Shown: piece after piece, positions 29,592-39,851 of the stretch | Numbering within the stretch: position 1 is the stretch's first letter | How the letters are laid out: each line of letters opens with the position of its first letter | Source: Ustilago trichophora | Taxonomy: Eukaryota; Basidiomycota; Ustilaginomycetes; Ustilaginales; Ustilaginaceae | Reading direction: 5' to 3' | Length of the DNA stretch: 64,000 bases | Assembly: GCA_900323505.1 (NCBI GenBank) | Contig: OOIN01000037.1 | Location: 310,001-374,000, forward strand | Translations under genes and position numbers: made by a program | The notes under the pieces: generated by a model | What the model saw: only the letters and a program-made list of their open reading frames with translations | What the model was told of the DNA's origin: nothing | Databases searched by the model: none

Positions 29592-30346
29592 CTACACTTT
29601 AGCCCCAAGCGTACCAGCCAACCAATCCAACCCCTCGGTCAGACCCTTTCCTGTCAACGCTGAGCAGCCGAAAATCTGCCATGTTCTCTCCCTGAACGCG
29701 GTCAGTGCCAAACTCTCGCTGATCTCTGCCGGTGTCATTGCACCTTTGATATCCTGCTTGTTGGCCCATACCAATAGTGGTGCCTTGGTCACCTGTTCGT
29801 CCTGTGCGATGCGATGCAGCTCTTCGCGGGCTAGAGAGACTCGTTCGCGGTCGTTCGAGTCGAGCACAAAGATGACGGCGTCGGTGGAGGCGAGATACGA
29901 GGTCCACGAGGTACGGAGTGATGTTTGTCCTCCCACGTCCCATAACATGAATTTGAGGTTTTTGTACTCGAATTGTTCTGCAGATCCAGAAGCCGACAGA
30001 TTGTGGTAGTGTGAAGAGAGGGTAAGGAAAGGGCAGAAGAAGAAGTTGGTGGTGTTAGTGAGAGGATGGATGGGAAAAGGAGGAGGAGGGGAGAGTGCTC
30101 ACCTGTATTAGATCCAACTGTGGGAGCAGTGGAAACAACCGACCCGAGCGTCATCTTGTACATCAAAGTTGTCTTTCCTGCATTGTCGAGGCTGTCGAAT
30201 CCATCCACCACCATATATCAACTGTCAGGAACATTCTCGCTTTAACAACGCAGCACACATTTGGAGGATGCTTACCCGAGGATACAGATCTTCAACTCCT
30301 TCGATCCGAACAGAGAGGACCAGAGAGAGCTGAACGCGACACCCAT
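29592..30346 (-). CDS. ARL5: ARL5-type small GTPase, three exons
   Basis: Reading from high to low coordinates, exon 1 is 30346-30276, exon 2 is 30191-30103 and exon 3 is 29977-29592. Introns of 84 and 125 nt both have GT...CAG ends, and the joint codons restore Gly24 and Glu54. The product is 181 residues, the usual ARF-like length. It begins MGVAFSS, giving Gly2 and Ser6 for N-myristoylation. GTPase motifs are GLDNAGKT (24-31), PTVGSN in switch 1, WDVGGQ (66-71) and NKQD (126-129). The PT[IV]GSN and WD[IV]GGQ(T/E)SLR(T/S)SW pattern and the CxALTGKGL end fit ARL5 better than ARL1-3. ARL5 acts on trans-Golgi membranes in endosome-to-Golgi retrieval, via GARP in animals. The gene is divergent from GPI18. 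Confidence 0.85.
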
Positions 30347-30742
30347 CGCTGTCGTGTGTCTTGTACTAACGAGTCAGCACAGTTGGCGCTGCTGCTGTGT
30401 TCTTTGCGATGTCAATGTGGTAGTGGTTGTTGGTGTTGTGATAGGAGCTCGTAGAAGTGTGTGAATGTGAAGCGGTCGGTGATTTCCACAAAAGGCGGAG
30501 GGAGGAGAAGGAGGTTAGTTGGTGGTGAAAGTGCAAGTGCCACGAGACAGCGCCGACCCGTGCGACAAGAAGACTTGCGGACACTTTGTCCTCCACACGA
30601 ACACGTTGGACTGTGCGCTTTCTGCATTTTTGTTCAGGGTCCAAGAAAGAAAAAAAAATTGGGGCACACTCTCGACATTCTTCTCATCCACCTCTTGTGC
30701 TTTCAACACCATCATCACCAAGAGAAAGGAGGATTCGTGGCG
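30347..30742. other. Divergent promoter, ARL5 / GPI18
   Basis: This 396 bp interval must contain both promoters. No TATA element or repeat stands out. The GPI18 frame is open upstream of its ATG into this region, but only from a GTG. Confidence 0.45.
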
Positions 30743-32167
30743 ATGTCGACTCAGCGTCGCATTCGACCTTCAGAGGAGCCGCAAGATGTCGCGTCCCAAC
30801 GCTCGAAAGTGTCTGCATTAGGAGCAACGGCGAAGAAGCTTGCCATCGCACAGTCACGAATCCTCAAACTGTCTTTGGTCGTTCGCATCCTCTCGATAAT
30901 CTTCCTGATCATCAGCTCTCAACTTATACAGGCATTCGACACCTCGCACACGCTTCTCTCGTACTCACTCGACCCTTCGACCTCTCACAGCTTATCATCG
31001 GGAGCCTTCAACTGGCTTCTGGCATTCGTACGGTGGGATACGATCTATTTTCTCTCCTCTGCAGCGCCCACGTCGCTCAATACGATTCACACTGGCGGCT
31101 ATGCGTGGGAGCAGACGCTCGCTTTCCAGCCCGGTATCATTGCGATTCTTCGCGCGTGTGGCTATGTGACACCGGAGATGGACGGAAGGTGGAGCCCGAC
31201 TGCTGCTATTCTGTTGACAACGTTGCTCGGAAACGTTCTAGCGGTGGTGAGCCCTGTTCTGCTCCACCGCCTGGTGTGGAAGCTGACGAGGAACGCAGAG
31301 CTGGCATACACCGCTGCGGTGCTTAGCATCTTTGCACCCTCCGCAGGGACGACACTCGCTGCTGCTACCCCCGAAAGCTTTTTCAGCTTTGCATGCCTCA
31401 TGGGCTTGCTCGCACTCGAATCTGGCACCAAACCCGCACTCGGTTGGGCCCAGGTCATGGAGGCATCGTTCTGGTTCAGCATCGCTACAGCTTTTCGCAG
31501 CAACGGAATGCTACTAATCGGTTACGTTTGGTTCAAGCTTCTACGTGAAAGGAACGTCATCGGGATTCTCAAATTGATCCTCTCGACGGCGATATGCATC
31601 GCCCCGGGTGTAGGATTTCAACTCTGGGCCTATACAAGGTTCTGCCTTGCTGGCAGTGGAAGATCGTGGTGTTCAAGCAGCCCGCCTAGTGTGTATGCCT
31701 TTGTCCAGCGTCACTATTGGAATGTGGGCTTTTTGAGGTATTGGGAGCTGGCGCAGGTGCCAAATTTCCTCCTTGCTTTGCCGGTGCTGGTTGGTATTGC
31801 ATATACTGTACATACCTTTTATCGCGATTCGAGTTTCTCCCAGATCATGACATCTGCCAACCCGCTCATCCCACCTGGTGCTACCACAATAAGGTCGAAA
31901 AGCGAAGGACTCAGCCATACCTCAACCCCAGCAGCAACACCATACATCATCCACAGCATGGTCCTGGGAGTCCTGCTACTGTTCGCATCGCACGTCCAGA
32001 TAGCGCTACGATTCGCCACCCCAGGAGGCGTTCCTGCGCTTTGGATAGGCGCTGCACATGCTGTACTGTACGCAAAGCCTTGGGTCAGACGCTTGGTCGT
32101 GGGCTATTTAGCTCTGCAGTACGTTGTGGCGATCGGACTGTATGCGGGGTTCTATCCGCCCGCTTAA
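30743..32167 (+). CDS. GPI18: GPI mannosyltransferase 2 (GPI18 / PIG-V)
   Basis: A 474-residue ER membrane enzyme when started at the ATG at 30743. It transfers the second mannose, alpha-1,6-linked, during GPI-anchor synthesis. Diagnostic lumenal motifs are FDTSHTLL after the first membrane helix, then FVRWDTIYFL and GGYAWEQTLAFQPG, matching the PIG-V pattern (FDTS, RWD..YFL, YE...AF.P). About eight to ten hydrophobic segments follow, ending near residue 470. A hydrophilic loop rich in Ser/Thr/Pro lies at about 370-410. Length matches the family (430-500). Single exon. Two TACTGTA words fall inside the coding sequence (31804, 32074). Confidence 0.9.
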   Translation: MSTQRRIRPSEEPQDVASQRSKVSALGATAKKLAIAQSRILKLSLVVRILSIIFLIISSQLIQAFDTSHTLLSYSLDPSTSHSLSSGAFNWLLAFVRWDTIYFLSSAAPTSLNTIHTGGYAWEQTLAFQPGIIAILRACGYVTPEMDGRWSPTAAILLTTLLGNVLAVVSPVLLHRLVWKLTRNAELAYTAAVLSIFAPSAGTTLAAATPESFFSFACLMGLLALESGTKPALGWAQVMEASFWFSIATAFRSNGMLLIGYVWFKLLRERNVIGILKLILSTAICIAPGVGFQLWAYTRFCLAGSGRSWCSSSPPSVYAFVQRHYWNVGFLRYWELAQVPNFLLALPVLVGIAYTVHTFYRDSSFSQIMTSANPLIPPGATTIRSKSEGLSHTSTPAATPYIIHSMVLGVLLLFASHVQIALRFATPGGVPALWIGAAHAVLYAKPWVRRLVVGYLALQYVVAIGLYAGFYPPA

Positions 32168-33267
32168 ACCTTAACTCTTGTACTGTGCTACTATGGGGGG
32201 AGCTGTTTAATAGGTATCATTTCCTTCTCTCTCTTCTCCTCTCTCGTTGTTGTACGATGTAGCATGTGTATAGTCTTGGTGTTAGTATTTGGTAAAATGG
32301 ATGAGGGGACTGGAGGGTAGGAGACGTGATTGGGTTCACGGAAATGTCGGCTGATACGGGAGTTGTTGAAGAATTCAAAGTGGAGAGCTGCATAAACGGC
32401 TGTTTCCGATGGACCTTTCCCTTTCCTCGTTCCCCACACGATTCACACGATTCACACGATTCACACATCCATACATTTCATCGGCTACCTTCAAAACCCT
32501 TTCCTGACTTTTCGAGAATCCGATTGGTCTGGTTTCAAAAACGACAGCTGAGGAATGGAAAGGGTTGTTGACGGTAAAAACTCTTCGAACTTGAAAATGG
32601 GACGGTTTGGTTGGATGAGATGCTCCCAAAGGTACCGCTGAAGGACATACTATGATGGGGGAAGAGCACAGCATGTCGCCAATAACCGAGAGATCAAGGT
32701 CCAGACATGCTGCTATATTTGGCCCTGAAAAATTACAAGGTTGTACACTTGTAAATACAGACAAAGCCACGCTCTCCTCATCGCATCTCTTGCTGTTCTC
32801 ATCCATCTCAGCTTCGACTTTGTTTATAGAGCAGGAATCGTTGTTTCCCAGTGGAACAGGAAGAACTGTTGATGAGCAGAGTGTACTGTGCAGTAGGAAT
32901 GCGTGTCAAGTGTGGAGAAAATGGAAATATAATTCCAAGTGAGGAATTCGAGAGAGAGAGAGAGAGAGAGAGAGATGAGCGGGCGGTGCAAGACGTCATA
33001 CTGTATCTCTTTGGTCGGTTACCTGAAATAGTCAACTGGACTGCTAGACCGCGGGGGAGTCTTGCCCCGCTTGCACCCGACAACTCTGCGCCCAACTCCT
33101 CCACGCCTTGCCTCTTGATCTCGGTTTTCTCCATCCATCTTTCCAATCCCATCCTCATCACCATCTGTTCCAACCATCGTTTTCAATCTCTCTGTCTCTC
33201 ACGATCAACATTTCTCCTCCACATTCGTCCATCGCTACCCTTTTCGCACCATCAACCCTTTCCAACC
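32168..33267. other. Intergenic region with short tandem repeats
   Basis: A 1.1 kb interval between two plus-strand genes. It contains three tandem copies of a 9 bp unit, CACACGATT (32435-32465), a GA run (about 32949-32972) and a TACTGTA word (32999-33005). The last 200 nt before the next gene are pyrimidine-rich. No gene is seen. Confidence 0.5.
32435..32465. repeat. Tandem 9 bp repeat CACACGATT, three and a half copies
   Basis: Three perfect copies of CACACGATT followed by CACA, in intergenic DNA. It is a simple minisatellite with no visible function. Confidence 0.85.
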
Positions 33268-33834
33268 ATGTCTCAACAGCTCAAGCATCAACTTCAAGCA
33301 GCCGGAGTCGAAGAAGATACCGCCTACTACATTGGACGATACACCATTTCCGGACTTCAGATCGGATGTCTTGCAGCAACGCCTCTGTATCTCCTACAAA
33401 CGCTGCGTGGACGCGGATTCACCTTGCGTGGTTTGACGCGATACAACTGGCTTATCCCCACCATCGGTGCAGCTGGAGGAAGCGTAGCCGGTTATGCGGC
33501 AGCTTCTCAACTAGACCATTCTTCACTGGCAGCAAAAACTTCCGATTTGAGACTAGACGCTCAGAGAGTCAGACAGGATGATCTGCATCTCATCGGAAGC
33601 GTACTGGGTGCGCTTGTCGTTCCGGCGATTTTTTTAAAGAGGGTAGGGTTGGTTAATGGTTTGTTGGGTGGTGCCGGCTTGGGCGGTAGTGTAGGTTTGA
33701 TCACGAATCAGGTGCAAAGATTGGGAAAGGGAGGAGATGTGATAGGTCAGGCAAAGCAGGAGGCAAAGAGTGTATTGGGAAAAGTGGAGGACAAGGCTCA
33801 AGAGGTAAAGGGTGAGGTTGAGAAGAGGCTCTAA
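33268..33834 (+). CDS. Unrecognised small membrane-associated protein
   Basis: A 188-residue protein starting at an ATG preceded by CAACC. I do not recognise the family with confidence. It has a hydrophilic N-terminus (EEDTAYYIGRYTISG), then hydrophobic segments at about 30-50, 62-82, 106-124 and 126-146. Several are Gly-rich with glycine-zipper spacing (GAAGGSVAGYAAAS; GLLGGAGLGGSVG). The last 40 residues form an Ala/Lys/Glu/Val amphipathic helix (QAKQEAKSVLGKVEDKAQEVKGEVEKRL, split here), like late-embryogenesis or lipid-droplet-type helices. Together these suggest a membrane- or lipid-bound protein, perhaps mitochondrial, but this is inference. Codon use is regular and the pyrimidine-rich leader upstream supports a genuine gene. 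It converges with SCD6. Confidence 0.8.
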   Translation: MSQQLKHQLQAAGVEEDTAYYIGRYTISGLQIGCLAATPLYLLQTLRGRGFTLRGLTRYNWLIPTIGAAGGSVAGYAAASQLDHSSLAAKTSDLRLDAQRVRQDDLHLIGSVLGALVVPAIFLKRVGLVNGLLGGAGLGGSVGLITNQVQRLGKGGDVIGQAKQEAKSVLGKVEDKAQEVKGEVEKRL

Positions 33835-34217
33835 CTTCGCCTCAGGCTTCGAGAATCTAGGTGGTCATCTTCCCCTCATCTAAATCATCGACGAATCAGC
33901 ACCATCCGCCTACAGTGTACAAATCCAACACGTCCCCTCGTCCCATCCTCAAACAAAGATACCATCATCCCTCATCCCTTCCCCTTGCCCTCCCAACCCC
34001 ACCACGCATTGCGAATCCACACAACCTCTCCTCATCACAAAACCATTTGTACCTTATCCACCTTCTACGCTTGTCAACATTTCTTACAAATCAATTCACA
34101 CGCTGTATCAATCGTTGTCTTTGTCTTTGTCTGGTGCTTCTGCACGTTCGGCGGATGATGGGTGGGGATTAATTGCACTGCAAACTGGCTAGTTGTGTGA
34201 AAAAGTGGGGTTGTTTA
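33835..34217. other. Convergent spacer before SCD6 3' end
   Basis: A 383 bp spacer between the 3' ends of the small membrane protein gene (+) and SCD6 (-). The sequence is C-rich on the plus strand, and no gene is supported. Confidence 0.45.
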
Positions 34218-35959
34218 TCAACCCATTCGCATGGGAGCAGTGTTGTTATACCCACCATTCGATGGACCCTGTTGTTGTCTTGCTCCACCCCGACCTCCTC
34301 GACCCCTATACCCGCCTCTGCCACCTCTGCCCCTTCCACCTCTTCCACCACCACCGCTACCACCACCGACACTAGCGCCCGTGTCGCCAAAAGTCTGCAT
34401 GTTCTTCATCTCTTCCGCGATCCTATTCGCCCTACCCCTACCCCTACCTCCACCGCCCCTTCCGCCTCTACCACCCCTTCCACCAGGAGCATCAAACAAT
34501 CCACTCCCCGCATCTCCACCAGCTTCTTGCCCGGCATTCGGCGTCGTCCTCTCATACCTCTCCTTGATCTCGCTCGAGATGTTGTCAAAGAATCCGCTCT
34601 TGTCGTAAAAGCTACCCTGGCTCTCGGCATTCGGCGGCGGAAGGATGGCGTCTAACAACCCACCTCCTCCATTAGCTTGCGAAGCCGAAGAAGTGGACGC
34701 TTCGAAAGAGGCTGCTTCCTCGCCACCAACAGCAGCACCCGTCTCTTTGTGCTTTTGAAATTTGGCATTCGCCGATTCAAAGTCGAACTCCTTGTTGGGC
34801 ATGCTAGGTCCTCCAACGTCGGCTCGGTGACGATGGTTGTTGGTGCGAGGGCCGTTGGTGGCACTACGATCGGCACCGGCAGCGCGACGGTCGGAGTGAG
34901 CCGCGGCTTTGGCGGCTGCCGCAGCGGCGTGGGGGATGGCGGGGAGGTGAGCGGCGTGAGGGAGAGAGGAGGGGGAGGGAGTGGAAGATGGCTGTTGTGG
35001 AGCGGTGGAGGGCTTGGAGACGGACAGCTTGGACATCTCTTCAAGAACTTTGTCTGCGCTCGATTTCTCTTCGGCCTTGGCCGCCTCGGCGGAAGGAGGA
35101 GAGGCAGGTTTTGGTGGCTTGCTAGGCTCGGACGCCGCGGGTGGAGGTGCTGCGGTGTTCTGCGAGGGAGGAACGGGAGGCTGCTGAGGTGGCTGTCCAT
35201 TAAAGTGGGGAAGGGGAGGACCACCAAACCCAGGTGCACCAGGGTAAGGAGCAGCGGCGAAAGGTCGAGGAGGCATCATGCCGTACATGCCCGCTGGCGG
35301 AGCGAATCCACCTGGGCCTGAAGAAGGGGCTGAAGACTATTATGCGCATCCAACACGACAAAACGCAAAGAAAACCAAATCGGGTCAGTGACCATGCTAC
35401 TATCAAAACGCATCGAAACATCTGCATCTGCAACATGGGCTTTCGAGAACATCCTGGCGGAGGCGGATAAGATCAGTAGGAAGGCAACGGAGAGATCCAC
35501 ACGGTTTTGCGCTCTCAGACAAAATGACAAGCCCCCTTTCGAGGGCAGTTTTACATCCGTAAATAGTTCATCACAATAAACCTCTTCACCATCGTCCTCG
35601 GTCGGCGCATGTGCAGATTGTGCTATCATGGCATTTGTACTTACGTTGAGAATGGCAGGGTCATTGAGCGCAGGTTGAGGAGCAGGAGGTTGCTGCTTGG
35701 GTGGGTTGGGATCGTCAATCTTCAAGTCCTTGACGTCGGCCGCGCGGAACATGATGTATTCGTAAACATGATCGCTGGGAAGGATTTCCTCCTGAGGACG
35801 GCCCTGGGCAGAAACACGCCCTTCGGTACCCCACGATCGAACTTGTTCAAGAGCGATGGTGGCCTCGTTGGGGTTGATCGAGGCGAGAAGGCCTTGGTAG
35901 CGAATGTCGGATTTGGAGATGAGCGAGATGAGAGCTCCGATGTATTCTGCGGTGGCCAT
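34218..35959 (-). CDS. SCD6: SCD6/LSM14-type mRNA-binding translation repressor, one intron
   Basis: Exon 1 is 35959-35645 and exon 2 is 35336-34218, with a 308 nt intron starting GTAAGT and ending AATAG. The TAG acceptor keeps phase 0 and joins ...DPAILN to SSAPSSGPGG; the nearby CAG acceptors would break the frame. The product is 477 residues. An LSm domain covers about 1-85 (MATAEYIGALISLISKSDIRY start). An EFDF box lies at 288-291, an FFD box with FYDKSGFFDNI at about 348-358 and a TFG box with MQTFGDTG at 418-425. RGG clusters flank the TFG box (about 391-409 and 436-457). Family members repress translation through eIF4G/eIF4E and promote decapping in P-bodies with Dhh1 and Dcp2. The intron is open in the exon 1 frame, so retention would give a 227-residue LSm-only protein. 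Confidence 0.9.
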
Positions 35960-36950
35960 GGTTGCGGTTCGAAGCTGGTAGCTTGTGTCAGGATTAGATG
36001 GGTGGTTGCGGTAGTCTTGAAAGCTTTTACTTGTGATGAGACCGAGTCACTGGTGAATATTTGAAGCAGCGACAATGTACTGGTGAGAGCGATGAAGGTC
36101 GAAGAGATGCCTAAGACGTTGTGATTTGGGCTTGAGACTATGTATTTGATCGGTAGCTGTGCGTTGGTTTCTGGGGCCAAGAAAGGGAATATGGATCAAC
36201 GTAAAGAGCAGGAAAATGGGAGTCGAACGGGTATGAACAAGAGACGAAGAGGGGATTAGAAGCGAAATCAGGGTATTGGGTTAAGGAAACGTAAGGAGGA
36301 ATAGATGGAGGAACGAGAGAGAAGAGGTTTAAGGAGTGTGCACAGGAGGACCTCACGGATGCGGACACTCAACTTGGACGGTCGCAGAGTGTAGCGCAGT
36401 GACCAACCAAAAGAGAGAAAAAGAGAGAAAAAGAGAGAGAGAGAGTCTGTTCTTTTCCTTCGATCGCGTTGCTCTGTGCCCAATTTCCTCCAATTTCGGC
36501 TTCCATGCTGTATTGCAGTGATCGAGTAGTGACACTTTCCATCCCAGCTCTTATTACGTAAGCAGCCTTCCATTTCGCATCGTCTTTTCCTCACCCCAAA
36601 GCCGAAACTAGCAACTGCCATCCTCACCACTGCAAACAGTCATACCCACACTCAACATGGACTACACAAATACAATAGAATTGACAGATGCAACGACAAG
36701 AGTAAAGTGCGATATGGATGTCAAGACAAAAATTAGAGGGAGAGAAGAGATGTGGTGGGACGAGACAAAAAGTACAGGATCCAAAAATTGGAGGATGTGC
36801 GATATCCATGCAAGAATGCGAGGAGATTGTAGGTCGGCTTTGCGGGGATGTACAGATGTCAAAGTATCTATTTGCGAGTATAGAACGCCGTTAGAGGGGA
36901 TTGGTCGGCTATCGGTGTTTCGTGTGTTTCATCCTAGGAAGTGATGGGAA
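35960..36950. other. SCD6 leader and 3' side of the RSC-like gene
   Basis: Both flanking genes are on the minus strand. The 991 bp interval includes a GA-rich patch (about 36412-36445). A 95-codon plus-strand frame at 36657-36944 starts with ATG but shows no domain and lies in the probable 3' UTR of the neighbouring gene, so it is not called. Confidence 0.5.
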
Positions 36951-39851
36951 CTACGACAGGTAGTGAGACAGGTTGAGCTGGCTCCCATCGCCGTAATGAT
37001 TCGAGAATTCGGCGAGTGCCTCGGCGGTCTTTTGCGGATCTTCGCCCCACTCGTTGCCGCCGTACCAGCCCTGGTTCTGGTTCATGACGGGGGTCAGGGC
37101 TTCATCCGTGCTGCCGTTGCTGCTGGCAGTCGGCATGTTGGGTCCTCCTACCGCTCCGCCACCGACAACGCCCCCGAAGCCGGGGCGCATCAGGGGCGAG
37201 TTGCGCGCGCTGGGGGCAAGGAAGTCGTACATCCCTGAAGCGTGTGGCACGTAGGGAGACGAGCTTTGCAACATGGCGCGTGGGGTCGAGCTGCCGTTGG
37301 CTGAAGCACTTGGTTGCAGTGGCTGCGACCCTCCGACACGCCCACCATTGCGTGCCTGTTGGTCTGCATTGGCATCGCCTTCGTTGCGCAGGGCAGTCTG
37401 ATGATACAGATAGTCAAGCGTGTGGTTTCGCAGATGCGCCTGCTGAGGAGCGTAGAAGCCATTCTTGTGCAAGTCGTGCTGCAGCGGAAGGTCCAAGGGC
37501 GCAGCAGCATACCAGTTGACTTGACCGCCTGGCTGGTCCGCAAACAGGTCCCGTGTCTCTTGCGGAAGTGCTGCGTAGAACCCTTCGCCACGCTGCGACC
37601 GGACCAGATCGACGACACCGACAGTGGGTGGCTGCGATTGAACGCCGGTCTGCTCTTGCTGGCCTTGAGCACCGCCGGCTACCCCAGTGGCAAAGTTGGA
37701 CGAAGCGACCTTGTCCAGACCTGCAGAGGCAACACCAGCAGCGACAGCCGCATTGCGAAGTTCCGTGAGCAGGTTAGCATCGACACCTCCGAGTTCGTTG
37801 CTGACCTGCGTCATGTCTAAGGAAGCGGCCTGAGGGGTGGACAGCAGCTGTTGCAATCGGAAGTATTGATCAGGGGTGATGCGTGCTGCGACAAGCGAAG
37901 CCAAGCGTGTAAAAGCTTCACCTGCAGGTTCCCCACCAGACCCGTCGGCGCCACGTCCCTTCTTTTTCGGCCGAAAATCGTCGGGTGCATCCTTGAACAG
38001 ATCTGGAAACTCGGCGACCTCTCCATTGGTGGCATCTTCGTCCCGCAGAGCACCTGGACCCTGTACGCCACGAAGGAAGGGCGACTCTTCTTTGGGTGGC
38101 GGTGCGATGGCTTTCTCAAAGTAATTCATGGGCGTCTCGACCTTGCGAATCTCCTCTGGAACACAGCTGGCCCAGCTCTTGATCTTGTGGAAGACACGCT
38201 GCTGCTCGTTGTACCTCGACTCGGTGACGTAGAGCGGGCTGCGTGGATCCCAATACTCAGGTTTGGGTCGACCACGGATGTACTTGGTGTAGAACATGAC
38301 CATGATCTTTTCCAAGATGTCCTCGATGTGATGGTCTGCAAAGTAACCCGTCTTGACCACCTCGTCCTTGAAGAACTTTTTGGAGGCCGGATGGAAGGTC
38401 TGTTCGGGTCGATAGTACCAGCAGACCGTCACCCAGCCCTGATCCGGATCATCATCTTCACGTCGCAAGACTTTGAAGATCTGCGCAACAATGGGCTTGG
38501 TGGGGTCCGAGGGGTTGATAAGATGAATCCAGTCACCGACGCGGAAGGCCTTGCCTTTGAGGTTGAGATGCTCGTAGTAGGTCTTGGACTTGCTGCTGAT
38601 GCGGGTGGTAAGATCACCGTGCGAGCCGGCACTGGCATAGAGCGGGCCGTGGGGGATGGATGAAAAGTGGCGACTCGCATCGGCTTGTGCGGCAGCTGCG
38701 AGTACGGCCTCTGCAGTGATAGGCTCGTGTCTCGATGGTTTGGCTTTGGTGATCTCGTGGTAGAGTCGCTGGAGCACCACAGCATCGCCGTACATCTGTG
38801 TGCCGATGGGATGGAGTCTGCGCGCATTCTCGAAGAGTTGAAGCATGTCCATCTCAAAGTCGGTGGGCTTGGGATATTCACCTTCTCGGATGCGTTGCGA
38901 AATCGCCGAGAGCGAAGTTGGCTTTTCGACCTTTTCATAGAATTCTGGATCGACTTCTGGGTCGGGACACTCTTCGAGCGGCTCTGCTAGTCTACGTCCT
39001 GTCGCATCTGCTTGGTTGCGAATGCAGTCAACGACGGCAGCATAGGCACGCTGAGCTTCGGCAGCATTGGCAGGTTCGGTCATCCAGCCAGCGTCGTGAG
39101 GCTCGGGCAGCTTGAGCTCGGGCTCGTTGGCATCTGCTTTGCGCCGAGTGCGACTAGCTGGTGAAGCGCCGGCATTGCCAACAGCCTGACCGAGACCGGC
39201 ACCTATTGAGCCTCCAGCAGCGGTCATGATGGTTCCTTCTGGCGGTGCTGTTGATGATGATGATGATGATGTAGCAGCACCGCTGGTGAAGACCTGCTGA
39301 GTGGCTGACGAAGATGCCGGCGATGATGTGAGGGCGGCGACACCTTCCGTGCTCTCTCTGCGTCCGATAGAAGCTCGTGCCTGTTGGGCTTCACGAACAC
39401 TCTGCTGACTCTGGTGTTGCTGTAACTCTTGTTGGCGCTGGAAAGTCGGTATCGGCGGGAAGGAGGGTACGCTGCTGGCGCCGGCGAGTGGCGAAGAGTG
39501 CATGCCACTTGGTACGGGCTGGTAAAAGACGTTGTGCTGTTCTGGGATACCTGGACCCAAGCTATGCAGAGGGTATCCGGTGGGTTGTGGTGGATGAAAG
39601 GGAGAGCCTGTTGCTGAATACGCAAAAGGTTGTGCTGCTCTGAGACGTGGGGATGTGATGTGAGATGTGCGAGGTTGTGGTGTGGGCTTGGGTGGAGGAG
39701 GTGGGGCTGGCTTGGTGGGTGGCGCGTTTGGGTCACGACTCTTTGGTGGTCGACCACGACCTCGCTTGATGGGAAGTGGCGTTGACATTGGGGAATTGCT
39801 GCCGGATGCCATGGCCTGTTGCTGCTGTTGCAGCTGGTAAGGATTTGACAT
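36951..39851 (-). CDS. RSC-type bromodomain-BAH chromatin protein (RSC1/RSC2-like)
   Basis: A 966-residue nuclear protein. An AT-hook core, RGRPPK, lies at 32-37 in a Pro/Gln-rich N-terminus. One bromodomain spans about 265-370, and a BAH domain spans about 432-550 (FRVGDWIHLINP..., then VCWYYRPEQTFHPASKKFFKDEVVKTG). The segment after BAH, with MVMFYTKYIRGRPKPEYW, is typical of yeast Rsc1/Rsc2 and animal polybromo. The remaining C-terminal 350 residues are low complexity. Yeast Rsc1/2 have two bromodomains; only one is recognisable here. At the acetyl-lysine pocket the usual NAxxYN reads NARRLH (342-347), so the ligand-binding Asn is replaced by His. It is probably a subunit of the RSC/PBAF remodeller. 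Single exon, first ATG. Confidence 0.88.
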   Translation of the reverse strand: MSNPYQLQQQQQAMASGSNSPMSTPLPIKRGRGRPPKSRDPNAPPTKPAPPPPPKPTPQPRTSHITSPRLRAAQPFAYSATGSPFHPPQPTGYPLHSLGPGIPEQHNVFYQPVPSGMHSSPLAGASSVPSFPPIPTFQRQQELQQHQSQQSVREAQQARASIGRRESTEGVAALTSSPASSSATQQVFTSGAATSSSSSSTAPPEGTIMTAAGGSIGAGLGQAVGNAGASPASRTRRKADANEPELKLPEPHDAGWMTEPANAAEAQRAYAAVVDCIRNQADATGRRLAEPLEECPDPEVDPEFYEKVEKPTSLSAISQRIREGEYPKPTDFEMDMLQLFENARRLHPIGTQMYGDAVVLQRLYHEITKAKPSRHEPITAEAVLAAAAQADASRHFSSIPHGPLYASAGSHGDLTTRISSKSKTYYEHLNLKGKAFRVGDWIHLINPSDPTKPIVAQIFKVLRREDDDPDQGWVTVCWYYRPEQTFHPASKKFFKDEVVKTGYFADHHIEDILEKIMVMFYTKYIRGRPKPEYWDPRSPLYVTESRYNEQQRVFHKIKSWASCVPEEIRKVETPMNYFEKAIAPPPKEESPFLRGVQGPGALRDEDATNGEVAEFPDLFKDAPDDFRPKKKGRGADGSGGEPAGEAFTRLASLVAARITPDQYFRLQQLLSTPQAASLDMTQVSNELGGVDANLLTELRNAAVAAGVASAGLDKVASSNFATGVAGGAQGQQEQTGVQSQPPTVGVVDLVRSQRGEGFYAALPQETRDLFADQPGGQVNWYAAAPLDLPLQHDLHKNGFYAPQQAHLRNHTLDYLYHQTALRNEGDANADQQARNGGRVGGSQPLQPSASANGSSTPRAMLQSSSPYVPHASGMYDFLAPSARNSPLMRPGFGGVVGGGAVGGPNMPTASSNGSTDEALTPVMNQNQGWYGGNEWGEDPQKTAEALAEFSNHYGDGSQLNLSHYLS

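Noticed and set aside
36657..36944. 95-codon ATG-initiated plus-strand frame
   Set aside because: Lies at the probable 3' end of the RSC-like transcript, shows no recognisable feature and has no promoter signs.
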